DNA of 64,000 bases from the IMG/VR virus record IMGVR_UViG_3300049043_000112, positions 124,001 to 188,000 of that record; one strand, given 5' to 3'. Origin of the DNA: a virus. The first letter of the stretch is position 1; every line of letters begins with the position of its first letter. Shown in pieces: positions 35,814 to 42,935 of this stretch. The notes beneath the pieces were generated by a model. The model saw nothing but the letters and a program-made list of their open reading frames with translations, was not told the DNA's origin and made no database searches. The translations under genes and the position numbers were made by a program.

Positions 35814-36023
35814 TCAGCACTTAAGTCTCACAACATCCTTTCGGAGTTCTAATAGCAATCGGTCTTCTCTTCTTTGGTCTACTACATCGTCGTTTTTAAC
35901 GATGTCCATTAGTTCCCAAGCTGCACCACAACTTATCGTCACTTGAGTATCAGATTTGGTAAGTTGTGGAGTAGAGATAGAAAGAAGTGGAACCCATGCT
36001 AAAAGCAAAAGTGCTTTAGTCAT
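35814..36023 (-). CDS. Small exported-type protein
   Basis: A 69-residue protein with signal-like N-terminus MTKALLLLAWVPLLSIS followed by a polar mature part with two Cys (TISCGAAWELM and VRLKC). A basic Lys, a hydrophobic core and small residues before TPQ fit a Sec signal peptide. No cleavage site is certain. The function is unknown. Confidence 0.65.
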   Translation of the reverse strand: MTKALLLLAWVPLLSISTPQLTKSDTQVTISCGAAWELMDIVKNDDVVDQRREDRLLLELRKDVVRLKC

Positions 36024-36117
36024 AGGATGAACGTTAGAGGGATATTATACCTCTATTCATTGATATTTAGGGAGTTTTGTGTGTATTTCCTGATACAATT
36101 TTAAAAACCTTCACACA

Positions 36118-36142
36118 GGAAAATTTTGCCGGGAAATTTTCC
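36118..36142. repeat. 9-bp perfect inverted repeat between two small genes
   Basis: GGAAAATTT, seven bases, AAATTTTCC. It lies between the stop of the gene at 36157 and the exported-type gene. It has no U-tract of its own on the minus strand, so it may be an operator or an RNA processing site. Confidence 0.4.
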
Positions 36143-36156
36143 GCCGATTATGGAAA

Positions 36157-36510
36157 TTACTTCCGCTTTTTCCTTTCAGGTGCTTTGTATCCCCAGGTCT
36201 TTGGATTATAACGCCCATATCCAAAGTCGATACTCTTCAAATTTTCACGAAACTTATCCCAATACATATCAAACAATTTAATTCTAGAGCCTCTAGTTAA
36301 ATCGAAACAAAGTTTTTCATCAACCATATACTTGACAATATAAGCATCATTAGGTGCTTCTTTGGTACAGACATCAGCATACGAACCATTCTCAATCATA
36401 ATTTCACAACCGTAACGTGACTTACAGGTTTCTTTTTCTGCTGATGTCCAATAATCCATATCTGTTTCCTTTACTTCATCAACAACTGAACTCACGAACG
36501 CCCACCCCAA
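36157..36510 (-). CDS. Conserved hypothetical protein
   Basis: A 117-residue protein with WTSAEKETCKSRYGCEIMIE, then ICE-free aromatic stretches (MYWDKFRENLKSIDFGYGRY) and a very basic end (KAPERKKRK). Two or three Cys could bind metal or form a disulphide. It overlaps the upstream DUF6433-like gene by about 19 bases. No domain is recognised. Confidence 0.6.
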   Translation of the reverse strand: MGWAFVSSVVDEVKETDMDYWTSAEKETCKSRYGCEIMIENGSYADVCTKEAPNDAYIVKYMVDEKLCFDLTRGSRIKLFDMYWDKFRENLKSIDFGYGRYNPKTWGYKAPERKKRK

Positions 36511-37115
36511 TGAATATCAGGATATGCTTCTGCAACAATTTCTTTGGTGATTTTATACTTTTCTCCAAGTTTCTTATCCTTAACTAGAATTAAAATCTCC
36601 GCTTCAAAAGGATGCAAACCTTGTAAAATATTAATGAACATTGTTTCTCTGCGAAGAGAACTTAGTCCATCATTACCACCTTTTACAAAATTATAAAACT
36701 TAGAATATTCTTTGCGAATGGAAGAACGCCCTTGGTCTTGTGACCCTAGAGAATTACTTTGAATTTCTCCCATTTTAGAAACTGCATCATTAATCTTGCC
36801 TGAAAGAGTTCCACTAAATGAGGTTTGTTCATTTGTAGCGGCATAAGGAACATCTCCAGGAGGGAGCATAGAAACTATAGTCTCATCAAAGTTCCAAATG
36901 AAAAGTGCTTTCAGAGAAGGATGATTAAATTTTTGAAGTACTTCAACTTTTTTAGCACTAGACCTTTGTTTTGAAGCAAGTTGAAGAACTTCAAAAGCAA
37001 ATGGATTTCCAGGAAGGTCTGGAATTGGTTGGTCTACTGGTTTTGCTTTTACTGCTTTTGGAGCAGTAGTTTTTGTACTAGTCTTCTGCGCTGTCGTCTT
37101 CTTCGTCGTAGTCAT
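36492..37115 (-). CDS. DUF6433-like cyanophage protein
   Basis: About 207 residues from ATG at 37115; an earlier in-frame start adds 8 residues. The N-terminus is a Thr/Lys/Ala-rich tail (TTTKKTTAQKTST). The body has PFAFEVLQLASKQRSSAKKV, FNHPSLKALFIWNFDETIVS and FINILQGLHPFEAEILILVKD. I recall such proteins as DUF6433 of T4-like cyanophages and have not checked it. The function is unknown. It overlaps the membrane-protein gene upstream. Confidence 0.65.
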   Translation of the reverse strand: MTTTKKTTAQKTSTKTTAPKAVKAKPVDQPIPDLPGNPFAFEVLQLASKQRSSAKKVEVLQKFNHPSLKALFIWNFDETIVSMLPPGDVPYAATNEQTSFSGTLSGKINDAVSKMGEIQSNSLGSQDQGRSSIRKEYSKFYNFVKGGNDGLSSLRRETMFINILQGLHPFEAEILILVKDKKLGEKYKITKEIVAEAYPDIHWGGRS

Positions 37116-37308
37116 GATAGTTTTCAAAGTTAAATGCAATTACTTCGTCAGGTATAAGATTACCTTGTTGGTCAAACATTTCGGGATAAGGTCTTGGAAT
37201 TTCCCGATAATTCATCATATATTCTCTCGCAACCCAACCTGCCATTACTCCCACTATAAGAAATAATACTGTTAGAAAGGAACCAAATACTAAGCTAACT
37301 GCTAACAT
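37078..37308 (-). CDS. Small membrane protein
   Basis: A 76-residue protein. LVFGSFLTVLFLIVGVMAGW (residues 6-25) is one transmembrane helix. The rest is a soluble domain, MNYREIPRPYPEMFDQQG, with an acidic tail (HDYDEEDDSAED). It overlaps the next gene by 38 bases. The topology is probably N-out or N-in with a cytoplasmic acidic tail. Conserved in T4-like cyanophages by memory; the function is unknown. Confidence 0.65.
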   Translation of the reverse strand: MLAVSLVFGSFLTVLFLIVGVMAGWVAREYMMNYREIPRPYPEMFDQQGNLIPDEVIAFNFENYHDYDEEDDSAED

Positions 37309-37423
37309 TTCTTTTTCTCCGGGAAACTACTCTTTTCTTTCTTGAGTGAAAGGAAAATTCAAAGTAGATGGTTACTTCCCGATTTAGAAAGCAAATCATC
37401 TTCTCAAAAATGATGTGGAACGG
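37309..37423 (-). other. Structured intergenic segment
   Basis: About 115 bases between genes. On the minus strand it contains GGGAAG and TTTCCC flanking pairs and several AT-rich stems. Just upstream GAAAGCAAA and TTTGCTTTC (about 37391-37440) form a 9-bp inverted repeat. No clear coding capacity. Possibly RNA structure or a leader. Confidence 0.3.
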
Positions 37424-37546
37424 TTAAGTTTGCTTTCTTTTACCTCCATTAAGAATAAATTCAACACCACGGTTTCGGTGGTCTTCTTTTTTATTTAGGT
37501 CAGGATTTGATGATTTGGTGTTCTTTGAGGAATTTGATTGTGTCAA
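37424..37546 (-). CDS. Possible 40-residue ORF overlapping glutaredoxin
   Basis: From TTG at 37546, AGGAGG just upstream, to TAA at 37424. The C-terminal part reads NPDLNKKEDHRNRGVEFILN and GGKRKQT, which looks like a real protein end. However, the ribosome-binding-like AGGAGG is part of the glutaredoxin 'LGG' codons, so the start is uncertain. It overlaps glutaredoxin in another frame. Confidence 0.3.
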   Translation of the reverse strand: MTQSNSSKNTKSSNPDLNKKEDHRNRGVEFILNGGKRKQT

Positions 37547-37742
37547 CAGAACCTCCTAACTTTTTATCATTACATATAACTTGTGGAAACGTAGCACCCT
37601 GACCAAATTCAGAATAGAATTCTTCTCTATTAAAGTGCTCTCCCAAATTATAAACCACAAAGTTACTTCCTGTCAACTCCAATACTTGTTTGACTTTATA
37701 GCAATATGGACAGTCCTCTTTGCTGTATACAGTGAAATTCAT
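37500..37742 (-). CDS. Glutaredoxin
   Basis: An 80-residue protein with the active-site CPYC at residues 11-14 (YSKEDCPYCYKVKQVL), the cis-Pro motif TFPQVICND and GGSVD. It reduces ribonucleotide reductase or other disulphides with glutathione, as T4 NrdC does. It follows the terminator of the candidate small RNA. TATAAATC-like AT-rich sequence just upstream could be its promoter. Confidence 0.92.
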   Translation of the reverse strand: MNFTVYSKEDCPYCYKVKQVLELTGSNFVVYNLGEHFNREEFYSEFGQGATFPQVICNDKKLGGSVDTIKFLKEHQIIKS

Positions 37743-37775
37743 AAGGTTTATAAGATTTATATTAATTTATATAAG

Positions 37776-37800
37776 AAAAAGGAGGGTATAAAACCCCCCT
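37776..37800 (-). terminator. Intrinsic terminator of candidate small RNA
   Basis: Minus strand AGGGGGGT TTTAT ACCCTCCT followed by TTTTC: an 8-pair stem with one G-U pair, a 5-base loop and a U-run. Confidence 0.85.
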
Positions 37801-37874
37801 TAGTAACCACCAACTCACCTCTTCACACCACTGAAGAGGGTCTTCATTCCCAAAGATACAAGGATGTTGAAGAC
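37776..37874 (-). ncRNA. Candidate small RNA (about 99 nt)
   Basis: It is bounded by a consensus promoter (37881-37909) and an intrinsic terminator (37776-37800), with no sensible ORF (a 9-codon start only). It folds into three stems: GGTCTTC with GAAGACC, CCTCTTCA with TGAAGAGG (37818-37839, loop of 6) and the terminator. This is the classical layout of a bacterial small RNA, here in a phage early region. The function and any target are unknown. Confidence 0.7.
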
Positions 37875-37880
37875 CTTGAT

Positions 37881-37909
37881 ATTATAAGGGATTTTTTGAA
37901 AGGTGTCAA
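37881..37909 (-). promoter_or_regulatory. Strong sigma-70-type promoter of candidate small RNA
   Basis: TTGACA (37904-37909), 17 bases, TATAAT (37881-37886): both hexamers perfect. The -35 lies in the last codons of the 70-residue gene. Transcription starts about 37874. Confidence 0.9.
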
Positions 37910-38118
37910 GCAGGTACTTCAGTCTCTTCTACAGGTTCTTCAGTTACTTCTGGTTCTGGAAGAGTTACTCCAGTTTGCTGTAGATATTCAATAATACCCT
38001 GAAGCTTAACTGCCATCTCTCTCTTTTCAACGACTTTAGTATTCAACTCTTGAATTTCTTGAATTAAGTCGCTTTGTTGTTGAATTGCAGACTGTAGGTG
38101 TAGTTGTTGTTCGTTCAT
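37906..38118 (-). CDS. Small coiled-coil protein with acidic tail
   Basis: A 70-residue protein: QQLHLQSAIQQQSDLIQEIQ and ELNTKVVEKREMAVKLQGII form a coiled coil. The end is Glu/Pro/Val-rich (LPEPEVTEEPVEETEVPA). Similar short helical proteins occur throughout T4-like cyanophage early regions. Expressed from the promoter at 38139-38167. The function is unknown. Confidence 0.65.
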   Translation of the reverse strand: MNEQQLHLQSAIQQQSDLIQEIQELNTKVVEKREMAVKLQGIIEYLQQTGVTLPEPEVTEEPVEETEVPA

Positions 38119-38138
38119 TGTTCTGTTTAAATTCTTAT

Positions 38139-38167
38139 AGAATAACTTAAAAAATTAATTAAGTCAA
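38139..38167 (-). promoter_or_regulatory. Sigma-70-type early promoter
   Basis: TTGACT (38162-38167), 17 bases, TATTCT (38139-38144), about 20 bases before the ATG at 38118. Upstream it is flanked by an inverted repeat GTCAAGT and ACTTGAC (38162-38192) that may be an operator. Confidence 0.6.
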
Positions 38168-38226
38168 GTCTTGACAGAATGCCAAAACTTGACTAGACTA
38201 GGTTTGTCGCCTTTGAAGATATAACT

Positions 38227-38394
38227 TTAGCTATTTTCTGCAACAAAAGCTTTACCAGCTTCAATTGCTGCTTCAACATCAGAAAGGTCATCATCTGAAC
38301 CAGTGATATGCTCACTGGTCATTTGAAGTTCTAAGTGTGCAACATTTCTGCCAACAGCATCAACAACTTCTTTGGTGACTTCTTCTTTTTCCAT
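38227..38394 (-). CDS. Small acidic protein
   Basis: A 55-residue protein MEKEEVTKEVVDAVGRNVAH, LELQMTSEHITGSDDDLSDV and EAAIEAGKAFVAENS. It is helical and acidic, with no Cys. It is preceded by a gene 1 base away whose stop (TGA) sits 2 bases from this ATG, so they form a pair. The function is unknown. Confidence 0.55.
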   Translation of the reverse strand: MEKEEVTKEVVDAVGRNVAHLELQMTSEHITGSDDDLSDVEAAIEAGKAFVAENS

Positions 38395-38395
38395 C

Positions 38396-38485
38396 TCACT
38401 CGGTAATTACCCAGACACTATCTCTCATTGCGGAAATTGCACCAGCAATTTCTTCAGCAGTAGGAACTCTATTTTCTTCAGGCAT
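38396..38485 (-). CDS. 29-residue peptide
   Basis: MPEENRVPTAEEIAGAISAM then RDSVWVITE. A good GGAG lies 9 bases upstream of the ATG, and the next ORF begins 2 bases after its stop, so it looks translated. It lies between the 55-residue protein and the sulfotransferase. The function is unknown. Confidence 0.5.
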   Translation of the reverse strand: MPEENRVPTAEEIAGAISAMRDSVWVITE

Positions 38486-38513
38486 TGTTTAACTCCTTTT
38501 TGATATTTAGTAA

Positions 38514-39464
38514 TTAACCACCAATTAGGTCAGTGGTGTCATCCGAACTTTCATCAACTGCAGTGACTTCTTCGGTTTCAGTTTCCTCTTGACTTGTTTC
38601 ACCAAGAACTCTCCAGAACTCAGTGTTCTTGCACTTCTCTAGAATTTCTTCGGAAAGAATTTCTTCAGGAGCAGGTGCAGTAGACTTTACAACTGGACGA
38701 ACTTCATGCATATCAGCAAAGCCATAGACCTTACCATCATTTTCACGGTTCTCGTTTTTCAGATTATCAAACGTATGTTCAAAAGGTTCTTCACCTAAGA
38801 ACTCATACAGTTTCTGCATTGTCTCTGCAGGATTGTTTACTAGGTCTTGATACTCTACAAAGTGTAGGGACTGGTCATAACCCTCCATCAGCGCCTTCTG
38901 GAGACCCTCTACGGACTGTCCAAGGATACCTGCGGGGCTTGCTAGCAGTTCGCAGCGATTGTCGTCTGTCAGGGGGATATTGTTCTTAATCAACATCTCA
39001 TCAACAAAGTTGATTTTTCCATCCACCTGATAAGGATTGCGACGAAGCATCGAAATAAACGAAGTCAGGATTTCTGCAGTGTCTCTGACAGGGCAGATAA
39101 CCTTTGGTGCAATATCAAAGTACCCAGGAATATATTCCATACGAACAGTCCAAGAACGGTTCTTATCGAAGATGACAGGTTCTGAACGGTCACCATAATA
39201 CTGTGGCAGAACTGATGCAATGATTTCTTTTGCCTGTTGTGGTTTTGGATAACCAAGGAACAGTTCGTCATTTGCCAGACTATTCTCCAGTGCAATCATT
39301 GTAGGAACGACTGGTGAACTAGGACCAGAATAGAACCTAGGGTTTTGGTTCAGAATAGATGACAGCAGCGTGCTTCCCGAACGTGGAAGTCCTGCCATAA
39401 AGTAGAATGTTTTGTTCAATCTGCTCATCTCTTCACGGATAATTTCTTTAATCATTTCTTTCAT
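38514..39464 (-). CDS. Sulfotransferase
   Basis: A 316-residue protein. P-loop-like GLPRSGSTLL (residues 25-34) binds the 5'-phosphosulfate of PAPS. The later VRDTAEILTSFISML is the 3'-phosphate-binding region. SLHFVEYQDLVNNPAETMQK and LYEFLGEEPF match the sulfotransferase C-half. The tail is acidic (TETEEVTAVDESSD), possibly for tethering. PAPS-dependent enzymes sulfate sugars or proteins. It heads the surface-chemistry island together with glycosyltransferases, so its substrate is likely a glycan of the fibres or host envelope; that is inference. Confidence 0.85.
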   Translation of the reverse strand: MKEMIKEIIREEMSRLNKTFYFMAGLPRSGSTLLSSILNQNPRFYSGPSSPVVPTMIALENSLANDELFLGYPKPQQAKEIIASVLPQYYGDRSEPVIFDKNRSWTVRMEYIPGYFDIAPKVICPVRDTAEILTSFISMLRRNPYQVDGKINFVDEMLIKNNIPLTDDNRCELLASPAGILGQSVEGLQKALMEGYDQSLHFVEYQDLVNNPAETMQKLYEFLGEEPFEHTFDNLKNENRENDGKVYGFADMHEVRPVVKSTAPAPEEILSEEILEKCKNTEFWRVLGETSQEETETEEVTAVDESSDDTTDLIGG

Positions 39465-39479
39465 TGGTTTTTAATCCTC

Positions 39480-40391
39480 CTATTGTTTGTCGATGGATGC
39501 AATGATTTTGTCAAAATCATAAAGTTCTTCTTGTTCTCCAAATGGATACTCTACTTCACTTCCGTTGAAATCAAAATCAAAGAAGTAACTACCTGGAAGT
39601 TTAAAGTCATATGGAATTTCAGTGCAGATATTATCGTGCATTGCATAACCAAAAACTTTCGGACTTGTGCCGTTCCAAAGAACTGTAGATGGCAGTCTTA
39701 ATGCTGCAGCTGCGTGTTGTACGCAACTGTCAATTAAAACTCTCTTCTTACTATGTAGTAGAATACTGAACAACTCCATCAGCGATAATGAACTTTCTGG
39801 AGTTGCAAAAATTGGATATGTATCTTCCAGTTTTGGAGAGTTCAGTTTTGTGATTTGGTAAATATGGTATTTGTCTTTATAATGGTCTACAATACGCTGT
39901 GCAAGGTCTTCAGGCATATCCCGTGTCCAGGAATATGGTTTTGCATCAGTCGTCATCATACCGCCATTGGTATGAAGAACCATTATAGGTTTCTTACCTT
40001 TTGCCCATACTTCTCTAGAAATATTCTTCTGGAGATTGTTGAACTTTAATTCTGGTTTTTCGTTATTAAATTTTAAATTGTATAACTTGCACCAATTTTC
40101 AATTAGGGGCAGTTTCTTATGAATGTGTTCTGTGGTATAATATGGTTCGTGATAAAAGATTAAACTATCCTTGTCCCGAACATAGTTCTGATAAAAATAA
40201 CTCGTGTTTCCAAGTTGATATACTCTATCAACAAAAGAAACATTAATGTAAACTTCCGTGTAAACACAGACAACAATTAGTTTTCTATCAGGATAATTAT
40301 TCTTGATACACTTTGCAACAGCAATTGAAGCAATGTGTTTTCCAATTCCACCTTGGACGTGGAATATACAATACTTTGATTTTGAACTCAT
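39480..40391 (-). CDS. Glycosyltransferase family 9-like
   Basis: A 304-residue protein from ATG at 40391; a TTG upstream would add 4 residues. Begins MSSKSKYCIFHVQGGIGKHI (GT9 'p.GGiGD'), and the C-half has KKRVLIDSCVQHAAAALRLP and STVLWNGTSPKVFGY, the 'vg.Ds...H.AaAl..P.v.lfg.t' motif of ADP-heptose:LPS transferases. It probably transfers a sugar. The donor is unknown; no catalytic test is possible here. Located between the sulfotransferase and methyltransferase. Confidence 0.7.
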   Translation of the reverse strand: MSSKSKYCIFHVQGGIGKHIASIAVAKCIKNNYPDRKLIVVCVYTEVYINVSFVDRVYQLGNTSYFYQNYVRDKDSLIFYHEPYYTTEHIHKKLPLIENWCKLYNLKFNNEKPELKFNNLQKNISREVWAKGKKPIMVLHTNGGMMTTDAKPYSWTRDMPEDLAQRIVDHYKDKYHIYQITKLNSPKLEDTYPIFATPESSLSLMELFSILLHSKKRVLIDSCVQHAAAALRLPSTVLWNGTSPKVFGYAMHDNICTEIPYDFKLPGSYFFDFDFNGSEVEYPFGEQEELYDFDKIIASIDKQ

Positions 40392-40437
40392 AAAAGATAT
40401 CAACTCATTATCTATTATATATCATTTTTACAAAAAG

Positions 40438-41020
40438 TTAAAGCTGGAAAGTAGTCTTGATTTCATCAATCAATTCTTGGTCTTTTGATGCAACACCAAG
40501 ACCATGCGAGCAGGTAAAGTTTGTCTTCGGCAAATCTTAATTCAGCAAAAAACTTATTTACTTCATAACCTGGACGTTCTACAATCGTATCGTGAAATAA
40601 AATCACACCATCATCTTTAACAAACTTATTCCAGGTATCATAATCATTCTTGACTGCCTGATAAGTGTGAAAACCATCAATATGTAGAATATCAATCGGG
40701 TGCTTCCATTGTTTTGCAACCAGTCCAAAATATCCTTTGATAAACTGAATATTGTTCAGTTGTAGTTCTTGTTTCTTTTGCTTGACGTATTCATAGGTAT
40801 TCTTCACACCTGCCATTGCATCACCAGCAAAACTATCAACACCATAAACAGTACCGATTTGTGGAAGTGCAAAACAGAATGTAGAGTAACCATAATCTAC
40901 ACCTAAGTCTACAACGACTTTTGGTTGTTTTCTATTCACTATCCACTGTGCAAATGTAATGTGGTCAGTCCAACCCGTTGGAATTGTTTTAAGTAATTCC
41001 AGTTTATCGTTTAATTCCAT
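40438..41020 (-). CDS. Class I methyltransferase (Methyltransf_24-like), frameshifted end
   Basis: About 194 residues. VVDLGVDYGYSTFCFA and YGVDSFAGDAM, then DILHIDGFHTYQAVKNDYDT and DGVILFHDT, follow the Methyltransf_24/cephalosporin-hydroxylase pattern with the 'HIDG.H.y' metal-like signature. The frame ends at 40466 with out-of-frame residues. Removing one T from the run at 40516-40518 yields the tail SHGLGVASKDQELIDEI to 40438. The likely role is sugar or glycan modification. Confidence 0.78.
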
Positions 41021-41540
41021 AAAAATATAAGTCCTTAATTTTTGTATTGACAGAAAACTTGTACTTGCTAAAGTGTGAAGAGAAATCTACCTTCTCTGTG
41101 AAGTCTTGTTCAGTCAGGTTTTGGTAATAGTCCCATCCCAAATCAATGGTCAGTGGACTATCTTGCACTGATGTTCGTCGTGTTCCGTGCTCTTGTCTTC
41201 CCGTTGTTGCACAGGTGAAGAATACAAGACCGTCTTTCTTGCATAGACGTATCATATTCATAAAGGTTTCATACCAATAAGGGTTATGTTCAAAACATTC
41301 TAAGGAACAAACCACATCATAACTTTCATCAGGTGCGTCATAGTCCTGCCCTTCACAGACGATATCAACATTTTCACCGTATCCAACATCAATTCCAGTG
41401 TAATCACAGTTCTTAAAGTGCTTCTTGACTGAACCATTGATGTCTAAACTTCCAATATCCAATACTTTTTGATTTGCAAAGTAATATTGGTGTTTATTCT
41501 TTAGGTCCATTACAAAGAAGTCTTGTTCAGGATGTGCCAT
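41004..41540 (-). CDS. Methyltransferase type 11
   Basis: A 178-residue protein from ATG at 41540 (GGAT upstream; an in-frame TTG 4 codons earlier is less likely). VLDIGSLDINGSV (SAM motif I), YTGIDVGYGENVDIV, YDVVCSLECFEHNPYW (motif post II) and FFTCATTGRQEHG. It belongs to the SAM-dependent class I enzymes. The substrate is unknown. It overlaps the next methyltransferase by 17 bases. Confidence 0.8.
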   Translation of the reverse strand: MAHPEQDFFVMDLKNKHQYYFANQKVLDIGSLDINGSVKKHFKNCDYTGIDVGYGENVDIVCEGQDYDAPDESYDVVCSLECFEHNPYWYETFMNMIRLCKKDGLVFFTCATTGRQEHGTRRTSVQDSPLTIDLGWDYYQNLTEQDFTEKVDFSSHFSKYKFSVNTKIKDLYFYGIKR

Positions 41541-41541
41541 A

Positions 41542-42282
41542 TTAATATCCAAAAATGTTTGTTTTAGGTTTTAAAGTGTGCTTAATGATGTCCCATTGCT
41601 TTGCACCTTTAAAATGATTGTATTGATAAGCATTATGAGTATCCAAATCAATTCGTTTTTGTATTGGACCCTTTTTGTTTCCAAGAGTTTTTGAAATTTC
41701 TCCTGTGATTTTATTGGTCTTCAGAGCGTAGATATGTTCACAGTTTTGAATTAAATAATCATCTCCATACCAGACTTTATAAAGACTTGGAATTGGTTTG
41801 TAGACGGAGCGTTTGATGAACATACAGACACCAAACGCATAACTCTGACTACCAATTGGTCTGTTTTTTAGGATGTTCAGTTTGATTAATTCATCCCCTT
41901 CAATTGATTGATGTGCAATATGAAAATTATCAATACTTCCTTTTAAGTATGAACCAATAATATCAATATTTGACATATCTAATGTGGAGATATAATTGAA
42001 AATATCTTCTTCTACAAAAACATCATCATTCAGAATACCAAGTACGTCTGCATTGGAACGATAATATCCTTCGTTCCAAGCAGGATTAACATAAATGTTC
42101 TTATTATAACACACCAATTTAATTTTAGGATGATTTAGAATATCATCCTGTGGTCTATTGGACTTCTGATTATCTACAAGAATAATTGAATTGATTGAAG
42201 AATAATCGCAGTATTGTTTTAAGTATTGAATGAAATTATCAACACACCACATCGTTGGTATGACTATATCAATGCTGTTCAT
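41542..42282 (-). CDS. Glycosyltransferase family 2
   Basis: A 246-residue protein. SIDIVIPTMWCVDNFIQYLK (GT2 'siviPt.n'), then NSIILVDNQKSNRP, WNEGYYRSNADVLGILNDD (GT2 DxD-like NDD), VFVEEDIFNYIST and VWYGDDYLIQNC (ED/GDD catalytic base region). GT2 enzymes transfer sugars from nucleotide donors. It overlaps the next gene by 4 bases. Confidence 0.82.
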   Translation of the reverse strand: MNSIDIVIPTMWCVDNFIQYLKQYCDYSSINSIILVDNQKSNRPQDDILNHPKIKLVCYNKNIYVNPAWNEGYYRSNADVLGILNDDVFVEEDIFNYISTLDMSNIDIIGSYLKGSIDNFHIAHQSIEGDELIKLNILKNRPIGSQSYAFGVCMFIKRSVYKPIPSLYKVWYGDDYLIQNCEHIYALKTNKITGEISKTLGNKKGPIQKRIDLDTHNAYQYNHFKGAKQWDIIKHTLKPKTNIFGY

Positions 42283-42917
42283 AGGTTATACGACTTCTGA
42301 AAATCTCCTTTAAATTTCTTTGTTCCCATATGTGTCACAGTATGAACTGGATTTAACCAAATCTGATAACCAAGTTCTTTAATCTTTTCACATAAAACAA
42401 TATCTTCTCCGTGGAAGCTGTCGTTAATCACCGTGTACTCGCAGATATACTTTAACTGTCTGCCTCTGAATTCACACACAGGGTTGCTTTCCCATAGGTC
42501 TTTAATCACCTTTTGTGATAACTTTAGAAAACCAGTACCACACCGACCAATCTTTAAGTACCCGTCTGTGTCTGGTTCTTTCTGAACATCATAGACATTA
42601 TACTGGATTTTTTTATCACCTTTATTCACCACTGGAACTGCAACAACGTCTTTGGAAGAGTTGACGATGTTAAGTAATACTGTAGGGTCCCATTCTTCAT
42701 CATCATCAATAAAGACCATTGCATCATAACGTTCCCGATATGCTAGATTAAGCAGTTCATTTCTTGCCATCGGGAGGATGCTTTCATTTGCAAGAAACAC
42801 TGGTTGGAACATTACATTGTTCGCAAGACCAAGTTTTGTGCTTTCATATAATGAATTGACGAACCAAGCATCAACCTTGCCGTCTAAGCACGGGGTTGCA
42901 ATTAATACTCTTTTCAT
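42279..42917 (-). CDS. Glycosyltransferase (GT-A fold, Anp1/GT2-like)
   Basis: A 212-residue protein. RVLIATPCLDGKVDAWFVNS, NESILPMARNELLNLAYRE, YDAMVFIDDDEEWDPTVLL (DxDD metal motif) and GRCGTGFLKLSQKVIKDL, then HGEDIVLCEKIKELG. Substrate unknown. First gene of the island after the repeat-fibre genes in reverse order; a CTAAATAC box lies within the end of the fibre gene just upstream. Confidence 0.8.
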   Translation of the reverse strand: MKRVLIATPCLDGKVDAWFVNSLYESTKLGLANNVMFQPVFLANESILPMARNELLNLAYRERYDAMVFIDDDEEWDPTVLLNIVNSSKDVVAVPVVNKGDKKIQYNVYDVQKEPDTDGYLKIGRCGTGFLKLSQKVIKDLWESNPVCEFRGRQLKYICEYTVINDSFHGEDIVLCEKIKELGYQIWLNPVHTVTHMGTKKFKGDFQKSYNL

Positions 42918-42935
42918 TTGGACTAATGATGTATT

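Noticed and set aside
36000-36060. Sigma-70 promoter upstream of the exported-type gene (TATAAT at about 36044)
   Set aside because: No acceptable -35 hexamer at 16-18 bases, so evidence is only a -10-like box.
37440-37475. Plus-strand terminator (ACCAC/GTGGT then T-run)
   Set aside because: Only a 5-bp stem, no plus-strand gene ahead of it, and on the minus strand it would be coding for the possible small ORF.
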